Source: Rugalucina vietnamica
Taxonomy: Eukaryota > Mollusca > Bivalvia > Lucinida > Lucinidae
Assembly: GCA_964017185.1 (NCBI GenBank)
Contig: OZ024870.1
Span: 55,120,312-55,184,311, forward strand
Length of the DNA stretch: 64,000 nucleotides
Direction of reading: 5' to 3'
Within the stretch, counting starts at the first letter, position 1, and the number at the start of each line of letters is the position of its first letter. Both the position numbers and the translations under genes were made by a program. This document shows, piece by piece, positions 14,301 to 26,300 of the stretch. Under the pieces are notes generated by a model. That model saw nothing but the letters and a program-made list of their open reading frames with translations. It made no database searches and was not told the origin of the DNA.

Positions 14301-17300
14301 ATGATTTTTGCACCATACATACCAAAATTATGTTGTTAGACAATAAGATAGAAAAGCAAAAGTGCATTAATGAGTATTCCTAAAGGAAAGTGCATTTATA
14401 ATACAGCAAAAGCCAATAGCCCAAAATATTCTCTTCAATGTGGCCTTTTGTAAAAGCATTATGAGATATTCGTGTTTAAGCAAAAGATTCTTGAACAATG
14501 AAAATAACATAACTGGCAAAACTATGGTAGGTAAATGGCTGTATGAACTTCAGGATTACAGTCAGTTGTTGATGATAGGATAGATGCTCTTCATTTATCA
14601 GACTTGGATCAACATACGATTTCAACTCCCAACTCTCTCTGACTGACATAATTACCAGAGAATCTACTGATTTCTACAGCTGAGAAATTTGGTGATAAAC
14701 ATTATCTTAAACATCTTAACAAGAACAAAATATCTGCCAGTATATCTTGAAAATCTCAGGCTCCCTGCTAAATTCTGCTTCAAAATACATTTACATCATA
14801 TTATGAGCAATTCTATTTCCATTCAGTAAAGTACTCAAACTGCTTTGCTAGTTATTTTGGATTCTCATTTGTTTCACATGTTAAAAACTCAGCTGTTTTC
14901 ATAGGTGCAACCACTTGGATGTTCATTAATGCTCATAGATCATCAACACTAGCATTAAAATGTTCCAAACCTGATATTCTTTTAACTACCATATTTCTAA
15001 ATAACTGCCAAGCATCAACCAAACTTACATAGTACATAACACTGTCTTCATTGTGTTCATAACATGATCTTGAAGAATACGATCAGATGAGACTTTGTGC
15101 TTTATTTCAAAGTGTTCTATGATTTTACCTCTTCTCCAAATTTATTTCTGAATCTCATCCACTCTCCCCCATCCTCTCTCTGATACTCCAACAGGAACTC
15201 TTCAGTAAATTCTTGGCCCTGAAAAATAAAAACAGCATACTGACCTTAAACAGTCACCAAACTTTGTGAAAAGCTAATACTTATCAGACTGTAATCATGA
15301 TAAGTTTAACAGCTTTTTGTTGAAGTTAACAAATGTCTGTTAATTTTAACAATTTTAAATTATGAAAGAGATGTATTGAGGAGAAACAAGTAAAATCATT
15401 CATTTAATACTATCAAATGTTTTCATTATTATTATTTTTAACATCTCTGCTCCATTTATCAACCCCTTTTAATAGTTTTAAAGTTATTCAAACACGAATA
15501 TGTAAACAACGGTGAAAAAACAACAACTTCTGGTGACCATGTCTCATATAAAACTCACACAACTGACAGTCAGCAGGCTCCAGCTCATTGCAACTCTCAA
15601 CTCACAACTTTGCAACTCACATCTTAACATGACTCACAAATCACAACTCACAAGTGACCCATTAATCTAATCAATTGGCCAAGATAATTCCATTTACTTT
15701 TTCCTTGCGCCACAAGTCTGACTTGTAATTATACAAGTAGGACTTTTGACTCCTATGTATCATTCTCCAAAATTTCCAGGAAAAAAGACTTCCATTTCTA
15801 GGTACAATGTTTACATCTAAACCTGTCTGTTCTGTCTCACCTGGGCGGAGGTGTGCAATAAACAAGATAATAAGATGGCAACCTCAACTGCCTTCAAAGA
15901 GGAGCATCTATTATTTCATTGCCTCTATCTCTGATAGAGAGGATAAATAAATCTTATATCTTCTTCTATCTACCCCAGCAGGGCTATTAGACTCCTCAGT
16001 AAACAATGCCAGCAACATTCCAGGTTTTATGAGAAATTGAGAACCATTTTGCTAATTTGCTGGTTGCACAAATAGTTGCTGACCCTCAGTGCACCTCTGT
16101 TACTCTGTTTCTGTGGGTATATCTCTGCATCAGGAAAACATGTCCGTGCAATGTATACCCCCTTGAACCCCACTTTTATACAGTAAAACTGGGGTTTGCA
16201 GGGGTATACCTATTTTTCTTATTTTTGCTCCAAAACATAGATTGTGGGTACTCGTTAGAACCGCCTCACCGAGGCGGTTCTAACGTGTACCCACAATCTA
16301 TGTTTTGAGCAAAAATAAGAAAAATATCAAAATTTTTCAGCTGAAAATTTTCAATTTTTAAAGCTAAAAAAATCTCTGTTTATTGCATGGGCATGTTTTC
16401 GTAATGGATTATCCAGACATAACCATTGCAACTGAGAACAACCAAAGCAGAAATCAATAAGAGACAATATGGATATCTGAGAATATCAGACGAAGGTTGA
16501 ATGGATGGTCAGACGAATGGACAATTGATGAACAGTCAGAGAATGAACCCAGAATTTGCCTACCATAACTACATTTATAAGCTAGTTTGATAAGCAATTA
16601 CAGCTCAGGAGTGAGCTAATACATTTTAAATTACAGCCAGGGAACTCTAAGTATGGCCAACATAACACCTGTTGCAATTTATTGATGAACTGTTGACTTC
16701 TTTGTGAAGTAGTGGAGAGATTACCCTATCACTATCAACTTGCCAACATAGAAATAATCTTTCTGACAATTTTCATGTGGTGATTGATTTATAAAGCAAG
16801 TTAGCTATAGATTGGTATACAATTGAAATCAGCAGATTTGGCCACATTTTGTTGGTTCTCTTCAGGGTTGACCAGAGCAATTTGCAATTGATTTGGATTG
16901 TGGAAAAGTAGGAAATTTAAGTTTGGCCACCCTAACCAATTTAAAGATTAAGAAGTAATAAAAGAACCATTCAGTTAACTTTGCCCATAGTTTGTCTTCT
17001 TTTGGTGTAATTGAATTAAAGGAAATTATCCCAAGGCCCAAAACTGCAACCAAAGGCTACATATTCAAGTCTTCTAGATTGTTTGCTTCCAGGAATTTTA
17101 TTTGTGGGTTACCTGACAGAAATGGAGGCTGCTAATGCACAAAGGATGTTTATGGTCATAAAATAAAATGTTTGTAAGTGGAAGCCAGAAATAAAACACA
17201 GAATTACAGGATTTTACAAAACCTAAGGATATAATCTTTCATACTGATTCAATTATGTTTTAAGATTATTGGTTTTGCAGCTAAATTTGATGCAGATCGG

Positions 17301-20300
17301 GCCAATAAAACAGTAAAAGATACTTAACTTTACCTCTCTTACCAGAAATAAACTACCTAAAGGGTAACACTTAAAGTGAAATTATGGCATCACAGAGTCG
17401 CCTAAAATTGATTGCGCATCATGTATACTCAATGAACTGCAGTTGACTATTTTTTATCGAGATATAGCAGAATATGAATTTCATAATAGTAAAATAATAA
17501 TCAATGTCTATGTGGTAGAAAAATGCAGGATAGCAACTTGTAACAACCATTTACCCATGTACCATGCTAAAAGCTGATACTTCTTCTGATAGGAATGGTG
17601 GAAAAATCATAAATTGAGTTTTTCTGAAATTGAGCAGAAAACCACATTCTGATGCCAAGTGAACATCTTAGAATAAATCTGTTCTAGTAAGAGCTATGAA
17701 ATATTCATTTACAACATAAAAAACAACAACATGCAACATCAAGACTAGATCTTTCATTTTTTCAGCATATACAAACACATGTTGCAGACACTCAATGAAA
17801 TTGCCACACAGAACTACATGTAGGTACAAGTAGGCAATGATCAGGAAAAGGTGCAAAAACTACATGTAGGTTCATATGCATTGGATTTTTTCCCAGAATT
17901 ATATTAATTTGGAGACACCCAACCCCTAAATAACTCAAAAATTAAAACAAAGTGACATTTCAGCAGAGAAACCACAATGAGACAAGACTGTTCAGGCTTC
18001 TCATCTAGATGCAGTCTGATCTACGCCTTGAGTCCAGGTCCCGAGGTTATAAAACTTTTTCATGCTCAGCTCAGATGAGACTAAAATTTATCCTGCTAAT
18101 AAATGTTAAAATGCCAACAATAGTTGGCATTTTAGCATTTATAAGCAGGATAAATTGTAGATTTTTGTTTTAATCATTGAAATTCCACCGATTTTGGCTA
18201 TTTCAATATTTATGAGATGTTAAAATTTCAAGCTCAGCTGAGTTGAGCATGAAAAAAGTTTTATAACCTCTGGACCAAGCAGGCATGTAAATGAATCCTA
18301 TGTTTTACAGCAATAAAGTATACATCATGGAGCTCAGAGCCATAACTGTTCCTGATATTACCCCAAAACAGATGACGATAATTATTTACTATATTATTTT
18401 ATGACTGTTTTATTATAATGTTGTAGAGGCACATTATATGATTATATAGCTTAACTTCCCGTTTTATGAGTTTGCTCAAACGAAAAATCCCTGGCTTGCA
18501 AATAAAACGGCAAGAGCTTATTTACTTCTCTTGTTTTTCCTAGTAATGAATATATTATCATTTTAGGTTACATGTTTTCCAAAACAATTTCTACGATACT
18601 AAATACACATTCCACAAAGACATAATCATTTGAAAGTGCAATGATTATCTGCATGACCACCTCATTGGGAAAGAGCTATTCATCTTGCTGTTTGTGTTGC
18701 TATGTTTTAAAATAATGAGTGTTACTTTTTTCTGTTATTTGTCCCTTTCATGCCTGAAGGGTGTTGTATTGGTTGGGATTCTAGACTATTGTAAATTCCT
18801 GGTTTTCTCTTGTCTTTTGGACAACCCAAATCATATGACCTACCTTTTCTTGGGGTTGATCATGGCCATCACATTATTTCAATTTGTAGTATGACTTTCT
18901 GTTTTTCCTTTGAAGTTTTTATAACATTAAATCCAATACAAGTCAATATGAAAAGAGGCGGGCCCACATATTATTACAAAGCAAAGAGGTGGGATGAAAG
19001 CCGTACAATAACTTCCTGATATTGGAAGTTACAGTCCGGATCTGCCAATTTGTGTTGTGTCATACTACAAGTTAGTTAAAGACCTCGTAGAAAAAATAAG
19101 TAAAAACAGCTCGTCTTCGACTCGCTTTATTTTACTTATTTTTTCTACTCGGTACTTTAACTCTAACATGTAAAATCTGACATGGTTTATCTATGCCATA
19201 AGTTTGAAAAAGTGGGTGCTGTATTTTCCTTGCACTGTATATTTTATACTGTGATTTTACTAGATATTAGTAACTGATAAGCTGTATATAGTCCTTTATT
19301 AGGTAAACTCTAGAAATGCACTGGGTACAACTTTATTTTAGTACTTTTAGTACTATGATTTTTAATAGGTCAAGTTTCTGAAGCAGAATTATTAGCTGAT
19401 TTTGTTGAGGGAGAAAAGCTGTTTCTTTGTTATGAGCCTGTGCGTGAGAAAACCAACAATTTGGAGTTCCGACCAGGTCCGACACAAACCGGTCTGTACA
19501 CACACAGAAGATGGTTAGAGGCTAGAAATTTTGGATTTAGAAAGTAGAGGAATTGTACTATCCGTGTAGCGAAAACAAAGGCGCTGATCAGCTTCGCGGT
19601 TACCGCGAAGCTGATCTGCGGCTTTGTTTTCGCCTATGCAAATTGTTGGTTTTCTCATGCACAGGCTCTTATCTGTTTGTTAATACCAACCAAAACTTTT
19701 TAAGAAATAAACCAATATGTGCCTCATAAAAATGTCATATGGGAAATATATTTCCAATGTTTATTATTTTTTCTATTCTTGAGGATAAACAGACCAGAAT
19801 TCACTGGGATTGTTATGTCTTTTACTGCTCTTTAATGTAATTTGTGGTACTCTAGTCATTTTCTTATGATGTTATCAGAAAAACTTAGAAACTGGAGATA
19901 TTATATCTTTTTGATTTTCTGATTCTTGCCCTTCCCCTGTTGTATTCTATTTGTAAAAGGTTAAACACATTTAAAATATTAGGTTGGCTTTATGCTCAAC
20001 CATTCATCACTGCTTGCAGCTTGCACATGTAAAATGAAGTTTTATTATCTCACATAATATCTATACTGAGGAATTTGTATTTGTATGCATTTCATTTCCT
20101 AGCCATGATTTTTTGTATTATCATTAATCCAGCTGCAGCAAGAGGTGCACAATTTGTACACCATGCAATATGTTTATGAGCAAACATTTGAACTGGCTCT
20201 CAGTTTGCACAGCAAATATATAAGCACTAGCATGAAAAATCCAACATCCTCCTGCGAGTGGGATAAGGACCCCAGTGTCAAAACCCTGACATCTCCCCTG

Positions 20301-23300
20301 CACTGTGGGGACAATCAAAAAGTAATTGCTAGGCACTTTAGCCTAGCTACCTCCCACCCTTCCCCATAGGTGGGGGGACCGTGGTTATAAATGACTGGTG
20401 CATTCTAGTATACATGTATTGTGATTTTGTATGGCTACATGTAAAAGTATATGGGTGTATCATCTCCATCTGTGCAACATAATTGAGCCGCCTCATGGGA
20501 AAACAAACAATCTGCATATGCGAAAACAAAAGTGATAACCGCGAAGCCGATCAGCGCCTTTGTTTTCACTAAATTCACTAAACGGATAGTACAATCCCTC
20601 TTCTACTTATATCCAAAATTTCAAGCATCTAGCATTCTTCTGTGCTTGTGCAGCTCGGTTTGTGTTGTACCTGTTCAAAAACCAGATTGTTGGTTTTCCC
20701 AAGAGACAGCTCATATATCTGAGAACATAATCTTACCTGTCCATTGCCAAATCTGCCCTGTATTTCTACCATTGTGATGACGGCCAGTTTCCCCAGATCT
20801 ATTTGTAGAAACTCGTAAGAGAACTGGCTGATCATTGGTTTGGGACACCAGGCTCCGCCTGCAGACTCTGTACGCAACCTGGAATTTTATGATATGTTTT
20901 AATTGTATATAAGCATGAATAAAGCATGTATAAATAAGTATGGCAAAACTTTTGGTGACATAAAGTAATACTTCCAAAGAAAAAAAAAGAAAATAAATCC
21001 CAATAGTGCTTTAGGTATGGAAAACCTGTGACAACATTTGCACAGTCATTTGCTCTGGTGATGAAAAAAGTCAATTGTACAACATAGCAAGTGAAGGAAT
21101 GTTTGATGTTGAAAGTCACAAGTGACATTATTTTCCGTTCAATCACATCTGTCCACTCATTCCTACTTCCCAACTGTGGTTTCAGTCTTTCTGAAAACAG
21201 GCTTGCTTGCTTAACACAAAATCAGCCGAGCATATTTTTTTTCCATGGCAAATTCTTCTTTGAATGCTTTATAATAATAAAAAAAAATCCTTTAAATTCT
21301 TTAATGTGGATTTTTCTTTCTAGTTTATGAATTTTAAGAGAAATGGATACTGTTTATTTCCAACATTTAATAGACAAATCTGTTTAAATTTTCCAAGTTT
21401 TATTGCAGAAAGGAGTTTGCATAAATGCAAGCACAACATTCCATCTTCTACTTAACTTTCTTCAAAACAAAAATTCCAGTATTATATATCCAGGCCATTG
21501 TTCTGTGGCAAGCCTGCATTACTGGCAGTTTAGCATTATTTAGTGATCATCTGTCACCACTGACACAGTGAATAGATGGCAAAAGAAAATCTTTTCATGA
21601 CTAGTAAAACCTGTTTGAAGGAAGCTGCATTCAACCTTCATTTAAGCCTGGTGTCCTTTTTGTTGGACATAGGCAAACAGCATAGCCCCAGAATGCGGCA
21701 TCCCATCTGGGGCTATTCTGTTTGCACAGAGAAATTTCGTCGAAAAATGAGATAAAAAATAAAAATCACTCTAAAACCCCCTAAAAATGATAGTGGACTC
21801 ACCCAAATGATAACGATGGGAAAACCCATTCATCATTAATGGGTTAACAGCACCCTATATAGCCATGTAACTTACAGCGAACATTGATGCAACATCCAAT
21901 AGCATGTATATGACAAAATGGTGTGTGTTGATTGGAAGTAAGACTGAGGTAACAAACAACAGCGACAAGTTTAAAAACTCACTGTAGGTTGTAGCCAAAT
22001 AAATCTGGCTTCAAATTCATTGCACTCCCATTCTCTCATGTTACAATTGTAATGTTGCATCAATATGCGCTGTAAGAAATTTGGTTGCATCCCCGTTAAT
22101 ACAGGTTGATGAGGGCTGAATGAGGTGTGGAGTGGACGTTGATGTGAATTTTTTGCGCAATAAACACACCAGATATCCAGAGACAACCAACACGACAGGC
22201 AACAACCAACACAGATGAAATCAATATTAGGCTTTTCTGATTTGCGGTTAACTTTTTACTCCCTAGTCTGCTAGTGTCACATATTGATTTCAGCTGTGTT
22301 GGTTGTACTCAGTCACGTTGGTTGTCACTGGATGACCAGTGTGTGCTACCACACACAATATTTGGGTGCTTTATGGTAGTATCAGGTCCTCAGCAGGGTG
22401 GCATCACAGCTCAGGGTGACTGACAGGCCAACAGCAGTTGAAGCCTACACAAATTATTTTTATCAACATCATTATGTAACCTAGTCTTTCTAATCTTATT
22501 TTAATCTCAGTAGAAAATTGCAGGGTATTTTGCTATGTAAAGAATGTGCCAATTTATGTTTTGCAAACTTCTGAACCATTAATTTTAATCAAATATTTCT
22601 CAAGGTTGGTTAAAAGAGAAACTTAAAGCATGATTTCTCTTCAGCAGATCTTTTAAATAAATTTATTCAAACATCAAGATACAGGTAGTGAATGGTATCC
22701 CAAACTAGAATTATAATGGACCCCCCCACACACACACACCGTAACGGAATCACAGGACCTCTGCATTACAGAATCAAGGAACAACGGCATATTATGGAAT
22801 CCGGGATAGACTGCATTATCATACAGAGCAACAGATAAGCTGCGTATCTGCATATTTTACTCGTACTGTAAAAGCAAAAACCCAATTATTTTCAAAACTG
22901 TGCGTATCACGTACTCTTGACATTTTCTTGATACACAATTGTGAGTATCTGCCAAGCGTATCGGCTGTTCACAATCGAAACTGTGCATTTATAAAAAATG
23001 TCCTCGCAGGTAAAACCCAATCCTACGATCGTTACATTATGCCTTCCTATACTGGATTACCATGTTATCGGCTATTAGAATGTGTGTTAAGTAAAGTATC
23101 CCGTATTACCTTTACGATTTGATGGTACTGGGTTTTATCGGCTTTTAACCAGAACACCTGCAGTGTGCGAAGCCGTGTGCAAAAATAATTAAAACGAAAG
23201 TAGAAAATTCTCCCCCATTTTAATGTGTCACAGGGACCCTTACGGTTGAAATTCATGTATATCCTCGGTGAAAATTCAATGATCTTTAATATATGCATGC

Positions 23301-26300
23301 TGTACGCAGGGAAAAATTACTACATATGCTTTTTTCTAGTCTCGCACAAGACACACATGTCTTGTGCTGGAACATAGGTAACTGGTCAACTCGTACCCGA
23401 GTCAACTCATACCCAAGTCATCTCATACCAATTTTGCAATTGAGTAATTGACAAAAGCCTTCTATTCTTCAATTTTACTCAATTGCATCTTTTTTCTTGG
23501 GGTAACGTTACCCAATTTCTGAACAAGAATTCTGATTTCACCCAATTAATCATGATTTTGTGGAGTAAAATACCCAATTGCTTGAAAAATTATCTGTTGC
23601 TCTGAAATTTAACGCAGAATCACTGTGTTACAGAATTGAAAAGACACTGCATAACTGAATAATGGAACCACTGCAGCATGAGATCATGGAACCACTGCAT
23701 TATGAAATCAAGGAACCACAGCATTACTAAATCATGGAACCACTGCATAATGGATAAGGGACAAGGAGCACATAATTACTGCCTTATGGAATCACAGAAT
23801 CACTGCATTACTGAATAATAGAACCACGGAATCATTGCAAAATTACTGAATCACAGAACCACTGCATAATGAAATCAGGGACAGAAGCACATTATCACTG
23901 CATTACCGAATCTGACTGACTCAAAGAATCACTGCATAACTGAATAATGGAACCTCTGCATTACGGAATCATGGAACTTCTGCAATATGGAATTCAGGAA
24001 CCACTGCATAACTGAATCATGGAACCACTGCATAATGGAATCAGGGACAAAAGCATAATAATGCTGCATTATGGAATCACAGAATCACTGTGCTATGGAA
24101 TCACAGATCCTCTGCATACTGAATAATGGAACCACTGCATTATGGAATCACTGAACCACTGTAGTATGGAATCAAGGAACCATTGCATTACTGAATCATG
24201 GAACCACTGCAGTGTGGAATCAGGGCTTAGATCCACTGCAAAACCTTGCATAATGAAATCAGGGAAGGAAGCACAGAATCACTGAATTAAGGAATCCCTG
24301 CCTCAAAGAACCACTGCATAACTGTATAATGGAACCACTGCATTATGGAATCATGAGTCACTGCAGTATGGAATCAAGGAACCACTGTATTACTGAATCA
24401 GGGAACCATGGCATAATGAAATCAGGGACAGATCAAATCACAGAATCAATGCATAACTGAATAATGGAACCAACATATACTGCACTATGGAATCATGGAA
24501 CCTCTGCATCCGAACCACTGCAGTATACGCTAATTCACTTATAATGGAATCACGGAACCATTGAATCGGAACCACTGCAATAGAATTAAGGCACCACTAC
24601 ATTACTGCATCATGAAACCACTGCATAATCTAATCAGGGTAAACGGCATTACGGAATCACAGAATCACTGTATTAAGCCCCGTTTACACATTCACGATTT
24701 TTGGCTACGGTGCCGCTACGATTTGTAAAATCGTGGTGTACCGTGGTGTACTGTGGTCATTCGTAGTAGAACCGTGGCGAATCGTGGTGAATCTTGATGA
24801 ATCGGGAAACTCTACAGCAGCCCTACGGAAGTTTTAAACTGTTTAAAACATTTGTGGCGCACCGTGGCGAATCGTGGCGGTTATTGGGCGTGGCTTAATT
24901 CGTAGCACAACTGTAGCGGAATCGTGCCTATTCGTACTGACACCGTAGCTATATTCACGGCTATTCGTGAGAGATCGTAGCCAATCGTGGAGCTCCATAG
25001 CGAAACCGTTGAATCTTTGACACCACAAACTCCCACGATTCACCACGAATTGTCTACGGTTGTCCTACGAATCATCCACGGTTTCGCTACGGAGCTAAAC
25101 AACTGGCCACGTCGGCTACCGCCGTGAATCGTATCGAACCTTACAAGCACCGTGAGCATTTTGTGCCACCGTGGTTAATCCTCACTGACCGTAGGGTTGC
25201 CGTCATGAATCGTCATTGATTCGTAGCGATACCTTACAGACGCCGTCCTAATATCGTAGACATTCTTACTGGAATCGTAGTGACACTGAATATTTCCACT
25301 TTTCGCCACAATTCATCCCGGTCCACCCCGATTTTTCTGACCATAAGAAATCGGGGTGAATCGTAGAGAAAATCGTGAATGTGTAAACGGGGCTTTACAG
25401 AGTCACTGACACAGAACCCCTGTGTAGCTGAATAATGGAACTACTGCATTACAGAATCACACTGAAGAACAGAGTGAATTAGGGCCTTACCTGGTTAAGC
25501 CTTGATACAAAAGTCTTATCATTTCTTTAGGATATTAAAATCCCAAAAGACATGATGCTAACTAAACATACAGCTGATGGAGGGAAAACATGTAATGGTG
25601 TACATTACAACAAAGATAAATCACACAATGATTCTCAGGAACAGCTGAACTTTGATTGATGGTTAACAAGTAATTTTCATCTCCTAACTTTACAGTTCAT
25701 GCAAATGATTAGATATGAAAGCCTGCTCTTCTGTGTTCCTGCCTTTCTTTCTTTTTTTTTGTAATTACATAAGAGTATTGTATCACATGGCGCTTCAGAC
25801 ATCAATGGGAAATAAACTAATTAGATTTGAATATTTCAATAGAAATGACAGGCGTGATTCAACCACAGTTGTCCTGCTATAGCTATAAAAGTTGCTCATT
25901 AATACGCTTGAATGAATATTTTAAGTCAGCATCCCCAATGATTGACAGTTTTTAATTTAGATAACATGAAAACATCTCTGGAAAGAAGAGATAGTGATTT
26001 AATTATTTTCGCAGATATAAGCAGCATCTTTCAGATCAATTATGTGATCAACCTCCAGTTGATCCTCGTCATGAGAAAACGAGATTATTAACTATGCGAA
26101 AACAAAAGCGCAGACCAGCTGTGCACTAACTGCACAGCTGATCAGTGCCTTTGTTTTCGCTTCTCAGATAGTACAATCCTTCTACTTTTATCCAAAATTT
26201 CAAGGTTCTAGCCTGTTACTGTGGCTGTATCTGACCTGGTCGGAAACCCTGAAGACCTTTTTTTTCAAGTCGTGACTCAGTTGTCAATTATTCTATTTTC

